From assembly GCA_947184155.2 (NCBI GenBank), contig CAMXCT020001112.1:971501-1035500 (forward strand): 64,000 bases of DNA, in the 5' to 3' direction. This stretch comes from Cladocopium goreaui. Its lineage: Eukaryota; Sar; Dinophyceae; Suessiales; Symbiodiniaceae. Positions 12,733 to 23,300 of this stretch are shown one piece after another; position 1 is the stretch's first letter; each line of letters opens with the position of its first letter. The position numbers and the translations under genes are program-made. The notes beneath the pieces are model-generated. The model was not told where the DNA came from. It worked only from the letters and a program-made list of their open reading frames with translations, and made no database searches.

Positions 12733-12735
12733 TCA
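12733..12735 (-). other. In-frame TGA in the DUF7869-type gene
   Basis: The reading frame is uninterrupted on both sides (DRKIY before, ALRASSRLQQKQ after). Family members as I recall them have Trp here, so a TGG-to-TGA nonsense change is the simple explanation. Confidence 0.75.
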
Positions 12736-13489
12736 ATAGATCTTGCGATCCATCAGCTGCGAGGCCAAATGTCTGTCATAGAGTGCTCTTTGGCGAATGC
12801 GTCGGTTCAAATCAGCTGATAGGTGTTTGATCAACAGTTTGTGTTGTACACAGACAGGGCACACACTGAAGAGGTAGCGATCTCTAAAAGAAAGTTTGTG
12901 AGAAAAATCATTTCGAAAACAGCTGTGAAAGCATTGCCATGAGCACTTTTGACCAGTTGTTGAACAATATTGGCGCCAAAGGTCAAAAATAGTTCCAGGA
13001 GGCAGGTAACGAACCTCTACCTCTTGCCCAGGGATCTTTGACGATTGTGATGGGGTACATCGATAAGAATCTTCATCTTCACTCCAAACATCACCAGATT
13101 TGGATTTCTTGGTGCTCTTTTCATCCAAGGGCAGTGTTTCAGCGACACTGTCATAAAGGGATTGCAAGTATGACCAAACTTCAGAGTACACAGGTTTGGG
13201 ATCCGCATGAGGTCTTTCCATGTAGCGAGAATCCATGGGTGCCTAAGTACTGCTTTCAAAAGATTCCCAAGTCTGGGTGACCATGATACCCCCATCAAAG
13301 TTGCATAGGCGGCTCTGCACACAGGTCTGTTCAAAAAAAAATATTGCATTTTGGAATCACTACTAACAGTAGTTTCACCACCACCACCAGGCTGAATAAT
13401 TCCCTGAGATACTGCAAGCTCCCGCAAGTTGTCGAACAACTGAGTTGAGGGGAAGGTAGAAAATAGAAGTCATGAAATTCCCATTGGAT

Positions 13490-13595
13490 AGACATGGATA
13501 TAGATATAGATGCATATATCCTTATATATACATATATTATGTAACATATTCTTACATACATAAAGATATATATATATGTATATATATATAGAGAA
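13490..13595. repeat. AT-rich microsatellite
   Basis: TATATA runs with interspersed CATA lie inside the first intron (13440..13741) of the DUF7869-type gene. Confidence 0.85.
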
Positions 13596-13979
13596 CAGCA
13601 TTAAAGTATACTCCCTTTCAAGAAAAATCAAAACAAAGACCCTGTGTTAGCAGTATGAGCTATTGGATACTTGGTGCACCGTAGACCCTTTTCCAAGGGG
13701 ACAATCATTTAAGAAAAACATTTGAAGCAAAACTGAGAAACATATCGGTCTTGGTCTAACTTGTGCAACTCCCGGAAACTGGACCGCCACGCTTTCAGTT
13801 GCTGAAGCAAAGGATTTGTTCGAAAAGGTTCAAAACAAGAAACTCGATCTCGCTTACGGCTTTGGGATTTGCAAAGACAAGGCTTCTTCAACTTGTCCTC
13901 CACATTATCATCAACTGGTTCACCTTCAACATCAACACCATGTTTTCTCTTTCGGGGCAACACTGGTTCTTCACCTTAC

Positions 13980-15124
13980 TATTTGAAAAACTGAAGACAC
14001 CCTGCCACAACCAGCAACGCCAAACTTAAACTGAGCAAAATTCCAACCCACCAAAAAACTAACTAGTTAAGATGAAGTAACCTCCAGAATCAGAGAGGCA
14101 GCATGCAGGCTCTGCATCTGAATCAGTAAGATCTGCCATGGGCCATGGCAGTGGTCTGAAAAACCCCAACCTTTGATTGGAAAAACGGCAATGGATATCA
14201 AATCAAGGCCAGGAATGCACCAGCCCTCCCGCCCCAGCCCAGCACAGGTTCGGCGTACCCAGCCATAGGGTGGATATGGATGCCATCTTGCCCATTTTGA
14301 GTTTCCCACCTCACAGCGGTAGATTGGATTCTTTTTTGTTTGGAAAAGTTGGACCATAGTTTGTTTGGAAACAAAACATGAAATTATGAAGATGTTGGTT
14401 GGGCCCCAAACCAACAAACCCAACAATGATGTGGTCAATCAGTTTGTTTGGCACCAAAATTGGAAGCAGGTTCCCAAAATAGTGGCTGGTAAGGTTTGTA
14501 GTTGGAGTTTTCCAAAAGGATCAATCAAACCAGTTTTAGATAAAAAGTATCCTGCACAAACACGCACCCTTCCAAAAACCCCTAGCACATCATTCCACCA
14601 AGAAGTCATGATAGCAACAATAGATAATATATTAACAATAGTTATATAATATTGTGTCATAGATAATATATATTAATAATATATAATACATAATAATATA
14701 TATATATATATTCACTTTTTTTGGCTATGCTGCTACGCTCTTCTTGTCCACCATTGTCTCATAAGGGAATGGTGGACAGTGAAATGGTCAGCTACATTAC
14801 ATTCCACTTGCATGGTTGGCTGGTTGGCTGGTTGGCATACTGCTGCACCACATGGATGCAGAGACATGGCATGCACCAGATGCTCAATGGTGGGCGTGCT
14901 TAGCTCAAAGGCTCAGCACAAGTGCAGTAGCAATGCCGACTACATGTTGCAAAAGGGTGGGTGGGCACATGGTTGGCAACATGCCTTTACAAAAGGAGCT
15001 CCTGCATTGCCTGGTGATTGAGAACCAGCTGTAAAGAAGAGTAGTAAAAGCAGAGCATTGAACCATTCCCAAAGATTGAATCAGAAAGATATTCCATCTT
15101 CGCCAAAAATCCTGGTCGCGCACC
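13980..15124. other. Intergenic, no gene recognised
   Basis: Open frames on both strands here are short, overlap one another and lack motifs. A TA-rich microsatellite occupies about 14640..14713. A triple GGTTGGCT repeat lies at about 14815..14835. The interval separates the divergent DUF7869-type gene and the plus-strand retroelement. The 5' end of that element (LTR, gag, protease start) should lie here, but I could not find it. Confidence 0.5.
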
Positions 15125-17011
15125 TTGTTGACTCAGGATACGGTGCAGCCTATCGTCCCTCTGGGAGTTTTGGTGGAACACTGTGGTTATGCAGTTAGGT
15201 GGGAGGGGACTAGCTTTGAGTTGACTGATCCTGGTGGAAGAGTTCTTGACACCAGGCTTGAAGGTGGGTGTCCAACGGTTGAGGAAGAGTTGGGTCTAGA
15301 GTTGATCCAAGAGATTGAGAAGGAGATGATTCGACAGAAGGCACGGCTGAACATCTTGAGAGGTGACGAGCTGGCAGTTGACCATGAGGATCTAGTTGGA
15401 AAGGAGATGGTGGAGTTTTTGAAGAGGTTGAAGGAGGTTTTTCCGTCCACTCCGGAGGAGGTTTTGGAAAGGATCCCAGCGAAGTCAGGCTGGAAAGGAG
15501 AGACTCTTCCTTGGAATAGGCGCATCCGACGTCGCTTGAGGTGTGCCAGGGAGATTGTCATTCATCTCTTTTCTGGTGAAGATCCCGTGTTTTGGGAAAA
15601 AGAGCTCGCTGCCCCTGGACGTGAAGTGCTCTGCCTTGATCTGGCTATCCACAAGGACCAAGATCTGAGAAGGGATGCCGTGATGGCATACCTCCAATAT
15701 CTGTGTCAACTCGGCACTGTGGTCGCTATCCTTGGAGGACCACCTTGTCGAAGTGTCAGTCGACTTCGACACACTCAACCAGGGCCGCCGCCTTTGAGAT
15801 CAAGGTTTGGCGTGGAGCGTTTTGGGTTTGACCACTTGGAGCCGTGGTTGCAAAGGCGAGTTGACGAGGACACCAACCTATGGATGAGGCAGTTGTTCCT
15901 CTACATGCTCGCTCAGGGCGCCTCAGAGCGACAGGTTGCCTTTGTGAAAGAATCACCACAAGATCCGGAGACCTATGCTCCAACTCTTGATGGTCAGGCG
16001 CCAGTGCCATCGTTCTGGGCTTTTGAGGAGTGGGATCAGTTTAAGCAGGTTTACAACATGAAGGAAGTCTCATTTGATCAAGGCCCAATGGGACATGAGA
16101 GGAGGAAGCCTACAACGTTGGGAACCAATGTGGTTTGGTTAGAGGAGCTTCAAGGGATGCGAGGTCCAGGCCGATCTGCGGGTTCTCATGGGGCTGGTGT
16201 TGAGGAGAGGATTACCGCCTCCAGGTCCTGGGTGTCATGGGCACCAGGTCTCAAGAGGGCTCTGGTTGTCGCACTGAGGAGTTGGATCGGAGATCCCAGG
16301 CTGCAGAAGATGTCTTTGGCTGAATGGAAGGCTCACTTGCAGAATGACCATCTTCCATTCCGCAAGGAATGTCAGACCTGCCTACGTTCAGCGGGAAAGG
16401 GCAGGTATCACCGAAAGATTGTCTCACGTGAAGCTTTGTCTCTCTCCATTGACCTTGCCGGTCCCTTCGTCAAAGGAATAGACCAGGGGGCTGCAGACAA
16501 GCAGGCCCAAGCCAAGTACTTTCTTGCCGGCACCTTCACTGTGCCAGTCACCAAAGAAGGGAGAAGCGTGATGCGTGGAGAACCGGAGGTTGAGGATGCA
16601 GAGGCAAGCGCGGAGGCTATCCAACAGGAGGGTGAGGAGAAAGGTGTGGAAGGTGAGTCCCAAGAAGAGCCACCAAAGGACGATGAGGAGGAGTGGTTGA
16701 AGAAAATAGAGGAGGAGGAAGGTTTTGAGATCAGACACCTCACTCTTCTGGAGCCACTCGAAAATCGACGAGCTACCAACCTCGTCCAAGCTGTGGCCCG
16801 CATGACCACCAAGCTGAAATATCTTGGACTTCCAGTACGACGTCTTCATTCAGACCGGGCTGGTGAGCTCACGTCCACCCAGTTACGACGTTGGTGTGAG
16901 GAGCGTGGAATCTACAGGACATACACCGACGGGGATGGATGGAAGTCGAACGGTCGTGTGGAGAGCGAGATTGCCGTTCTCAAGAGGGGCATCAAAACCC
17001 TTCTTGACAGT
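15125..17011 (+). pseudogene. Truncated Ty1/copia-type polyprotein with methyltransferase-like domain
   Basis: One open frame of about 630 codons. Residues 6 to 60 (VQPIVPLGVLVEHCGY) match the region after the aspartic protease in dinoflagellate copia elements. Residues 145 to 340 look like a C5-methyltransferase fold: VIHLFSGEDP (motif I), VLCLDL, ILGGPPCRSVSRLR at 202 to 215 (PPC loop), VKESPQDP at 275 (in place of ENP) and RRKPTTLGTNV near 327. Residues 409 to 443 hold an H..C..C integrase zinc-binding remnant and SIDLAGP. LHSDRAGE and NGRVESE supply the other two acidic residues of the D,D,E integrase core. A Glu-rich insert lies between the first and second D. There is no upstream gag or ATG, and no RT or RNase H downstream, because the frame runs into an LTR at 17013. 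ESP in place of ENP may mean the methyltransferase is not active. Confidence 0.8.
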
Positions 17012-17012
17012 G

Positions 17013-17132
17013 TGCGTGTGAGTAGCTGAAGCCCTTAAGAGCCGGTTGCCCCGGTGCGTGCCTCCATGCCTGGTAGCTTTCTTGGTAGCTATCCAGCTTG
17101 GGGTGTGTGTGGGCAGAACTTGGTGAATCACA
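17013..17132 (+). repeat. TRIM left LTR
   Basis: 120 bp, TG...CA, with no difference seen from the right copy, which suggests recent insertion or gene conversion. It contains the last codons and the stop of the truncated integrase frame. Confidence 0.85.
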
Positions 17133-17144
17133 GGTTATGAGCCC
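17133..17144 (+). promoter_or_regulatory. Primer-binding site complementary to the initiator tRNA-Met anticodon arm
   Basis: GGTTATGAGCCC is the exact complement of GGGCTCATAACC, the anticodon stem-loop of initiator tRNA-Met in yeast and many protists. Copia and Ty5 prime from that internal site (half-tRNA priming) rather than from the tRNA 3' end. Confidence 0.75.
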
Positions 17145-17434
17145 AAATGTGGCCATTGCGCGGCTTTGATGCCCGCTGGGAATGCTTCTTGCATGTGTGG
17201 TGAAGCTGGGAGATCTGCGGTGTGCAGGGCCTGTTCGACAAAGAAGTTGGAGGGCGAGTCTTTGCCTCAAAAAGCGGGGGACGCGAGGCGTCTCAGAAAG
17301 CGGGGGGCCGATGCAGTTCATCAGCGAGAAGTTTGGCTTTTGAAGTTTGGCGAGGCGCCTAACAGTTGGTGCGGTGGCTCAAGCCCAACGGCCTCTGCCA
17401 GGTTGCATACACTACACTCTGCATGCCTGAGCTG

Positions 17435-17448
17435 CAGAGTGGGGGGAG
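17435..17448 (+). promoter_or_regulatory. Polypurine tract
   Basis: Purine-rich run (GCAGAGTGGGGGGAG) directly before the right LTR, where plus-strand priming occurs in LTR elements. Confidence 0.7.
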
Positions 17449-17568
17449 TGCGTGTGAGTAGCTGAAGCCCTTAAGAGCCGGTTGCCCCGGTGCGTGCCTC
17501 CATGCCTGGTAGCTTTCTTGGTAGCTATCCAGCTTGGGGTGTGTGTGGGCAGAACTTGGTGAATCACA
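17449..17568 (+). repeat. TRIM right LTR
   Basis: Second 120-bp copy. It is followed directly by GAAACCACCAACC, which resembles one end of the 100-bp inverted-repeat family found further right. Confidence 0.85.
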
Positions 17569-17927
17569 GAAACCACCAACCTGTGAATCAATTTGGGAAA
17601 CACTTCTGTTCAACCTTTACGTTTAACGGACAGTCGTAGTAACTGTTCTGGAAAATAGCTGTGCTCTTCATGGGAACATACAGACGACAGTTTATCACTC
17701 CGCTACTTTCTGTCGCATAGACTCATCATTTCATTTCATATTTCTTTTACCTCATCACCTGTGCCAGGTACTCGACACTGCACACTATGATGACGCTTGA
17801 ACTTGCGCGGCCTCTCTTGAGAAAGAACTCGTGTGCTGCATGAATCATGTGTGGGGTTCTTGTTTTTCGCTTGCTTCCCGCCGCTCCTGTTCCCGCCTCC
17901 ACCGCCGTAGACTTATCATCACCACTC

Positions 17928-18362
17928 ATCACAGCTCCACTTATCACATCACAACTTCTCATCACAACTCATCACACCTTGTCACATCCCAACTCATCAC
18001 AGCTCCACTTCTCACACCTCACTCATCACTGCTCCACTGCTCATCACAACTCATCACAGCTCCACTTCTCACACTTCCACTTCTCATCACTTCTCACAGG
18101 TCCACTTCTCATCACAACTCATCACCACTCATCACAGCTCCACTTATCATCACAACCTATCACAGCTTCACTTCTCACACCTCACTTATCGCATCACAAC
18201 TTCTCATGACAACTTATCACATCCCAACTCATCACAGCTCCACTTCTCAAACCACTTCTCACACCTCACTTATCACATCAGAACTCATCACAGCTCCACT
18301 TCTCACACCTCACATCACAAGTCCACTTCTCACACCTCACTTCTCACACCTCCCCGAAGTTC
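17928..18362. repeat. Pyrimidine-rich minisatellite (ATCACAGCTCCACTTCTCAC type)
   Basis: About 430 bp made of shuffled short blocks CTCATCACA, GCTCCACTTCTCACA, CCTCACTTATCACATC. There are no stops in two plus-strand frames, which produces spurious long ORFs. Confidence 0.85.
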
Positions 18363-18540
18363 ACATTAAAACCTTAGATACATAAAGGCTTGACATGTGG
18401 GGTTATCCGGTCCTTTTATTTTCTTTACTGAAAGGTGGATTCACAGGATAGCTAGCAAAATTCTACTTCTCTGAGACTCTCAGGCCAGAAAAAAATCGAT
18501 TGCTGACTGAGTATCTGTTAGCTTCTGGTGCTACAATACC

Positions 18541-19038
18541 TCAGAGCCTGTCAGAGCCAATCCATCCTATCCTGGGAAACACATGCGCTACCTGATTGCC
18601 CTTAAGTCCGGCAAGGAATCTGTCCACATTTTGCTCAACGCAAAAGTACACCCCCCGACTTAGTGGCTGCAACATGCTGCAACAATTCAGTTCAGCAACA
18701 GCGTCCAGTTCTCCGCGGAGCTGGAGCGCTTGCATCGTGCACGATGCGCCCGTATGGCATTCATCATCCATTGACAAAACGCTAGATACATCTTGCCTTG
18801 GCAGATTCAGGCGAGCACTGCTTTGGCAAGAACCACAGTCACAAGGAAGACCTTTGAATGTACGCAACATGTGTTCCTTGTGATCTACTTTGCCAAAATT
18901 CGGCCTGGGCTCTGCCTCAAACACTGGTTAGATGTCATGTACATGTGGGAGGCAGCGGCTCAACAACTGGGCCCCAGACGGAAGCTCATTTCCTGCGGCG
19001 AGGATGATCCCGAAAGCTGCCCACGCGATGAAAGCCAT
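18541..19038 (-). CDS. Possible secreted protein, 5' part
   Basis: ATG at 19038 opens MAFIAWAAFGIILAAG, a hydrophobic signal-peptide-like segment, followed by NELPSGAQLLSRCL. After an in-frame TAA (or a short unspliced stretch) at about 18931 the same frame is open from 18924 to 18541. That part holds CDCGSCQ and DDECHTGASCTMQALQLRG. The latter resembles the post-signal 'DDEC...CAL.ALQLRG' stretch that I associate with dinoflagellate secreted proteins. No catalytic motif is seen. Further exons to the left were not found, and repeats follow. It could be a decayed copy. Confidence 0.4.
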
Positions 19039-19394
19039 GGCGAATGAAAATGAAAATAGCGCGAATCAACTGGAAAGAGTTTCAGAGCAGAGCACCTGAA
19101 AACGGAGCCACATGCACTGTGGCACAGGCACTGATAGACCCTGATTATCTCGCGGGTCACTATTGCATCACACCCCCATCGCATCCCTATGATATTCCCC
19201 TTTATTTATGGTTGGTTATATCCTGGTTCTCCCAAGCATTAATGGTTAAACCATTATATTAAACCACAACTGTTCATGCTCATACCCACCACTTGGTTGT
19301 AGGTTAAAACATTCTTACCTTTCGGTTCAAATCAAAATAGCTGGTATTTATGGACGTTCATCCACCCAAATAGAGCATGTATGGTTGTTCATAT

Positions 19395-19440
19395 ATAATC
19401 ATACATATCATATATATATATATATATATACATATCATAT
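19395..19440. repeat. TA microsatellite
   Basis: ATATAT run with CATA interruptions in non-coding sequence. The nearby minus-strand stretch 19505..19600 is open and reads LGCGESFVCCERLDLGSF. It may be the last exon of the giant modular gene, but it lacks clear module motifs. Confidence 0.7.
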
Positions 19441-20369
19441 ATCTCCATGTTTATTCCCGCTGTTATCTCTATAGTTTTTGTTCATCCTCTCAAAATATCG
19501 CTGGTGAAACCATCACTTTTTCGCCGTCCTCCGGCGTGAAGCTTCCCAAGTCCAGCCGCTCGCAGCACACGAAGCTTTCGCCGCAACCCAGGTTGGAAGT
19601 GTTTTCCTCGGGGAAATGGCGGAAAAATAGGGGAATGGTTTTCATGACCATTTTCTGGTGATACTTGATGGGATAAAATTGGAGAATGTTTGGATGTGGT
19701 GATTATTTGAATGAGTTTGCTTTTGATCTCTCATCAACTGATATCAGCAGTACGAGATGGTAATATGTGTTTGATGGGAAACGGGATGACCTACAAAAAG
19801 CGCCCCCAGTCTGAATCAAACTCGGTGGGAGTCTTGAGAGTTTTCCTTGGGTCTTCAGCTGTTGTGATCCAACCCCCATGTGCTTCACTGATTGTTAGGC
19901 AAGTGGCCGAAAGAATTCCCATACTTTGAAGATAAATTGGAAGTTTCCACCTACAAATACCCCCATTTCATGGAGCATGACCTACCCCCTCTCCAGTGAT
20001 TTGGCTTTCAGAATTCCTGGAGTTTTGCATGAATCCTCTGGTGATGAAAACAACCTCTGCACCCCTGGTTTCACATCCCCCCAAAAAGTTCTACGAACAG
20101 TAGACATGTTGCGTTGGGATACAAGCAAACATCCATTGATATTTGGGACTGGCTGAAACCAGGGTAATTCAATGGATTAAAGCCTCGTTGTCCCCATTAC
20201 CTATTGATTTGTATATCTTCATTATAAATAAATAAATAAATAAATAAATGTTCAATCCAAATTCCCAGTCTCAATGTAATCCAAAATAATTCCAAACATG
20301 TCCAAACTATTTTCCCAATATGTATATAAATACATTGGGGGGTTGGCACCCATCCACATCTCTCAGTTG

Positions 20370-23300
20370 GTTCATCCAAGGTACACCAGTGGTCCCTGAA
20401 AAGTTACATTCACCACCTAAGCGGCACAGCACTACTGGTCTTCTGGCACTGATGTCATTCGACTTGGAGTGTATCCAATTGCGACCCCTCGAAAGAAATC
20501 ATCAATGTTGATTAGGAACGTATATGACGAACTTATGGAAAGACATATATAGAGGAATCATCCTGAAACCAATCAATAAATCAATTATATCACCCAAAAA
20601 TACATCCTCTCAAAACAAGAATCGCGAGCTTCCCAGAGCCTTTCAAAAGTTCAGAGAGTGGATTCAATCAGCAAGTTGGTACCTAGACCTTCCATGTGCC
20701 CCCAAAAGAATGGTAAAACATGAGGTAGAAATAAGCACTATTTTATACCATCTTTAGGGCTACAAACGGAGGGTCTAAAAAACTGGTCTGGTTCGTCTGT
20801 TTATTTCACTCTGGAGTCGTGGAAACCAGGTTCACCATCCACGGCCAATAATATGATAATTCCATCTGTCTGTCTGACAGGTTGTCTGCCGAAATTGTCC
20901 GTAAATCTATCCATGTGCATAATAACGCAGAGCTATAGACCTCAAAAATGACGAGCTACACCTAAAAACTGATGGCCCTAGAAATGATCGCGCCATAAGA
21001 CAAGTCGGTCAGAAACAGAATCCATGGCCAAACATGAAAGGAAACCAGGGAAGTATCCCCCCGTCGCCTGCGTCTGGAAGCTGAGCCAAGTAAAGATTCA
21101 GCCCAGTGATCAATTGCTCTGGATCCTGAGAAGGGGTGATTTTTCGGGAAAGTTGTTGCCATCCTTGGGAGGTTCTGGTTGCCAGTTTGAACCCCATAAG
21201 GATTCGCCCGGTGGATTGGTATATTTTGCCGCCACTTACCCGCTCAGTTGAAAGTCTCTGCGCTGGCTGTGCTTTCCCATTTTGCTGTAACTGTGAATTT
21301 GACGCCGTCAACTTGACATGGATGACACACACAAATCGAGAAGCCCTGGCCAGGTTGAACCGTCACCGCCTTCCTCTTGGCCATATGGATCAAACTCGGC
21401 CAACAGGGCCCTTGAGCATTCCCCCGGAAAATGGTTTGTGGGACTGCGGGTGCCTGCACGTGTTTCCCCCGAAAGGACATCCAACCTAGAGTGTGGTTTG
21501 TTCGTGGTTTGGTTGTTTCAACTGAACTCTTCATATTGGTAGGCGGAGCTTAAGTGCTCCGGGGATCTTAAGTGATCCAAACCGTTGCTGAAGCCATGGC
21601 CACTGGAACTAGTGACACTGTGGAACCCCTCACAAAGGACACCTTCATACCACGGTTTGACAATATAACTGCTGGTTACAAGGAATGGCGCAAGCGGATA
21701 CAGCTATATGCAAGACGCATGGCCATTCAAAAACGAGAGTCTGAAGTAGGGATTTCTGTTTTGTCCACCTTAACTGGTGCCTCCTGGCGTCAATGCGAAG
21801 ACCTCGAAGTCAAAGATTTGGAAACGGCCGATGGACTGGGAAGAATTCTGGACAGGTTAGATGCGCAATGGCAATACGATGCAAAGATCGAAATGCCAGA
21901 AGCCTTCGAAAAATACTTCTACAAGACCTACCGCACCATGAATCAGACTATGTTGGACTATTGCACCCAATCTGGACAAGCCTTGCGAGAGTTGTCAAAA
22001 TACAAGGTGACACTCCCAGATGAGGTTGCTGGATGGTTGCTGATGCGCAGAGCCGGTCTGACAAAAGAGCAAACACAGCTGATTCAAACAACAGTATAGG
22101 AACTGAAACTACAGTTGAGAAGGTTGAGAAAGCGCTCTACCTCACCCTTGGCCAGAATCACAAAGCGCCCTCACCTGCAAAGTTCAACAACATGCGTGGT
22201 CGATGGAAAACTGACCGTACCCACTTTGCCGAGGACGAGGTGTACTACGAAGATGATGGAGAATACCCTGATGACAACACTGCCTACGGTGATGATGGCA
22301 ACCCAATTGACTATGATGGAGATGAACTCTACTGGCAAGATGAGGAATGGGATGATGTGCAATCCACCTACTATGGCTCAACAGTTGAAGACATGCCTGC
22401 AAATGACGAGGTTTTTGATACCGAAGAGTTTGACCGAGTCTATGCTGCATACGCCGACAGCAAACGTCAGCTGAATCAACTCCGAGTTTCTCGTGGATTT
22501 TTCCCTGTGGTTGCAGTCGCTGGTGGTCAACAACTCTTGCTGCTTCCTCCTCAGCCTCTGGAAGTCAATCGCCTTCAAGGACTGGTTCAAAAGGGAAGTC
22601 AAAGGGTAAGTCAAAAGGCAAAAAGGGATCAAAAGGTTCAAAGGGATTAGGTTCCCCCAAAAAGGGTATGTCAAGTATCAAAGAAAGGGGTGAACATATG
22701 TCCTCAATGATGTGCCTGCGATGTGGAATGTTCGGTCACATGGCCGCCAACTGCCCCACCAAGAGCTCCAGCACTTCACCGAGCAAGAAGCGTCCCGCTG
22801 ACTCCAGTGCAAATTTCGTTGGAATGGCTCAGCATGTGATTTCTGACAGCAACAGTTGGGTTACCGTAGAACCTGATGCTTGCATACAGGATGGTGGTGC
22901 TTCAACATTTCTTGCTGGCTCTGAATACGTGCTGAGGTATCTGAAATGGCTGGAACTGATTGGCATGGATGTGGAACACTTGCACTTCAAACGTTGTGAC
23001 AAAAGCTTCAAGTTTGGAGGTGACGGTGAAAGTGTCAGCCGTTGGATGGTGCAATTGCCTGCAAAGCTTGGCGACAAGGTTGGTCGCATCCAATGTTTTG
23101 TGATCTTCGGTGCCACTCCTATGCTGCTTGGTCGCCCAATTCTGGAAATGCTGAATGCCGTGGTTGACTTTGGTGGTAAAAGGATGAGCTTACTGGGTGG
23201 TGACTGGCAAGAAATCCGCCGCGGAAAAGGTGGTGCAATGCTTTTGAAACTGGCTGATGGAGTCAAACATGGCTCAGAACTCATGGATGTGCAGTTCGAC

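Larger units (their letters stand above)
10638..13978 (-). pseudogene. DUF7869-type transposase-like protein, broken
   Basis: Exons: about 13978..13742 (Lys-rich N-terminus, CLCKSQS, ELHKLDQDRY); 13439..12310 after a 302-nt GT-AG intron; 12206..12119; 12041..about 11800; about 11670..11582; 11430..about 11335; and about 11228..10638, ending TAA. Landmarks are FSVCPVCVQHKLL (zinc-ribbon-like), CIIDGMDQGKYATPRS, QLDNTGSSNKNN, and GHTHED joined by splicing to VDQWFG. The DG.D, LDN..NKN and GHTHEDxD set is the signature of the DUF7869 family, which is abundant in dinoflagellates and looks like an RNase-H-fold transposase core. Two lesions are visible: a one-base frameshift near 13250 (between LLKAVLRHPW and MDSRYMERP), and a TGA at 12733..12735 where the family as I recall it has Trp (DRKIY-stop-ALRASSRL). 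The C-terminal third is acidic and low in complexity. Confidence 0.8.
17013..17568 (+). mobile_element. Miniature LTR element (TRIM-like), 556 bp
   Basis: Two identical 120-bp repeats (17013..17132 and 17449..17568), each beginning TG and ending CA, flank 316 bp. The base after the left repeat starts GGTTATGAGCCC, and a purine run AGAGTGGGGGGAG abuts the right repeat. These are the expected places for the primer-binding site and polypurine tract. The interior has no gag or pol. The element interrupts the integrase frame of the upstream retroelement, whose remainder is not found downstream. No target duplication is visible (flanks CAGTG and GAAAC), so the flank has been rearranged since insertion. 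Confidence 0.8.

Noticed and set aside
12733..12735. TGA reassigned as Trp in this organism
   Set aside because: TGG is used for Trp in the same genes, only two convincing in-frame TGAs occur, and Suessiales are known to use the standard nuclear code. Nonsense mutation is simpler.
16408..16849. Minus-strand 134 and 141-codon frames
   Set aside because: They are Ser-rich shadows of the Glu-rich insert of the integrase frame on the plus strand.
17012..17569. Simple tandem duplication instead of an LTR element
   Set aside because: TG...CA ends, a primer site right after the left copy and a polypurine tract right before the right copy are all in the expected places.
17831..18385. 184-codon and 120-codon plus-strand frames
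   Set aside because: Both are translations of the pyrimidine-rich CATCACAGCTCCACTTCTC repeat. No start context or conserved motif.
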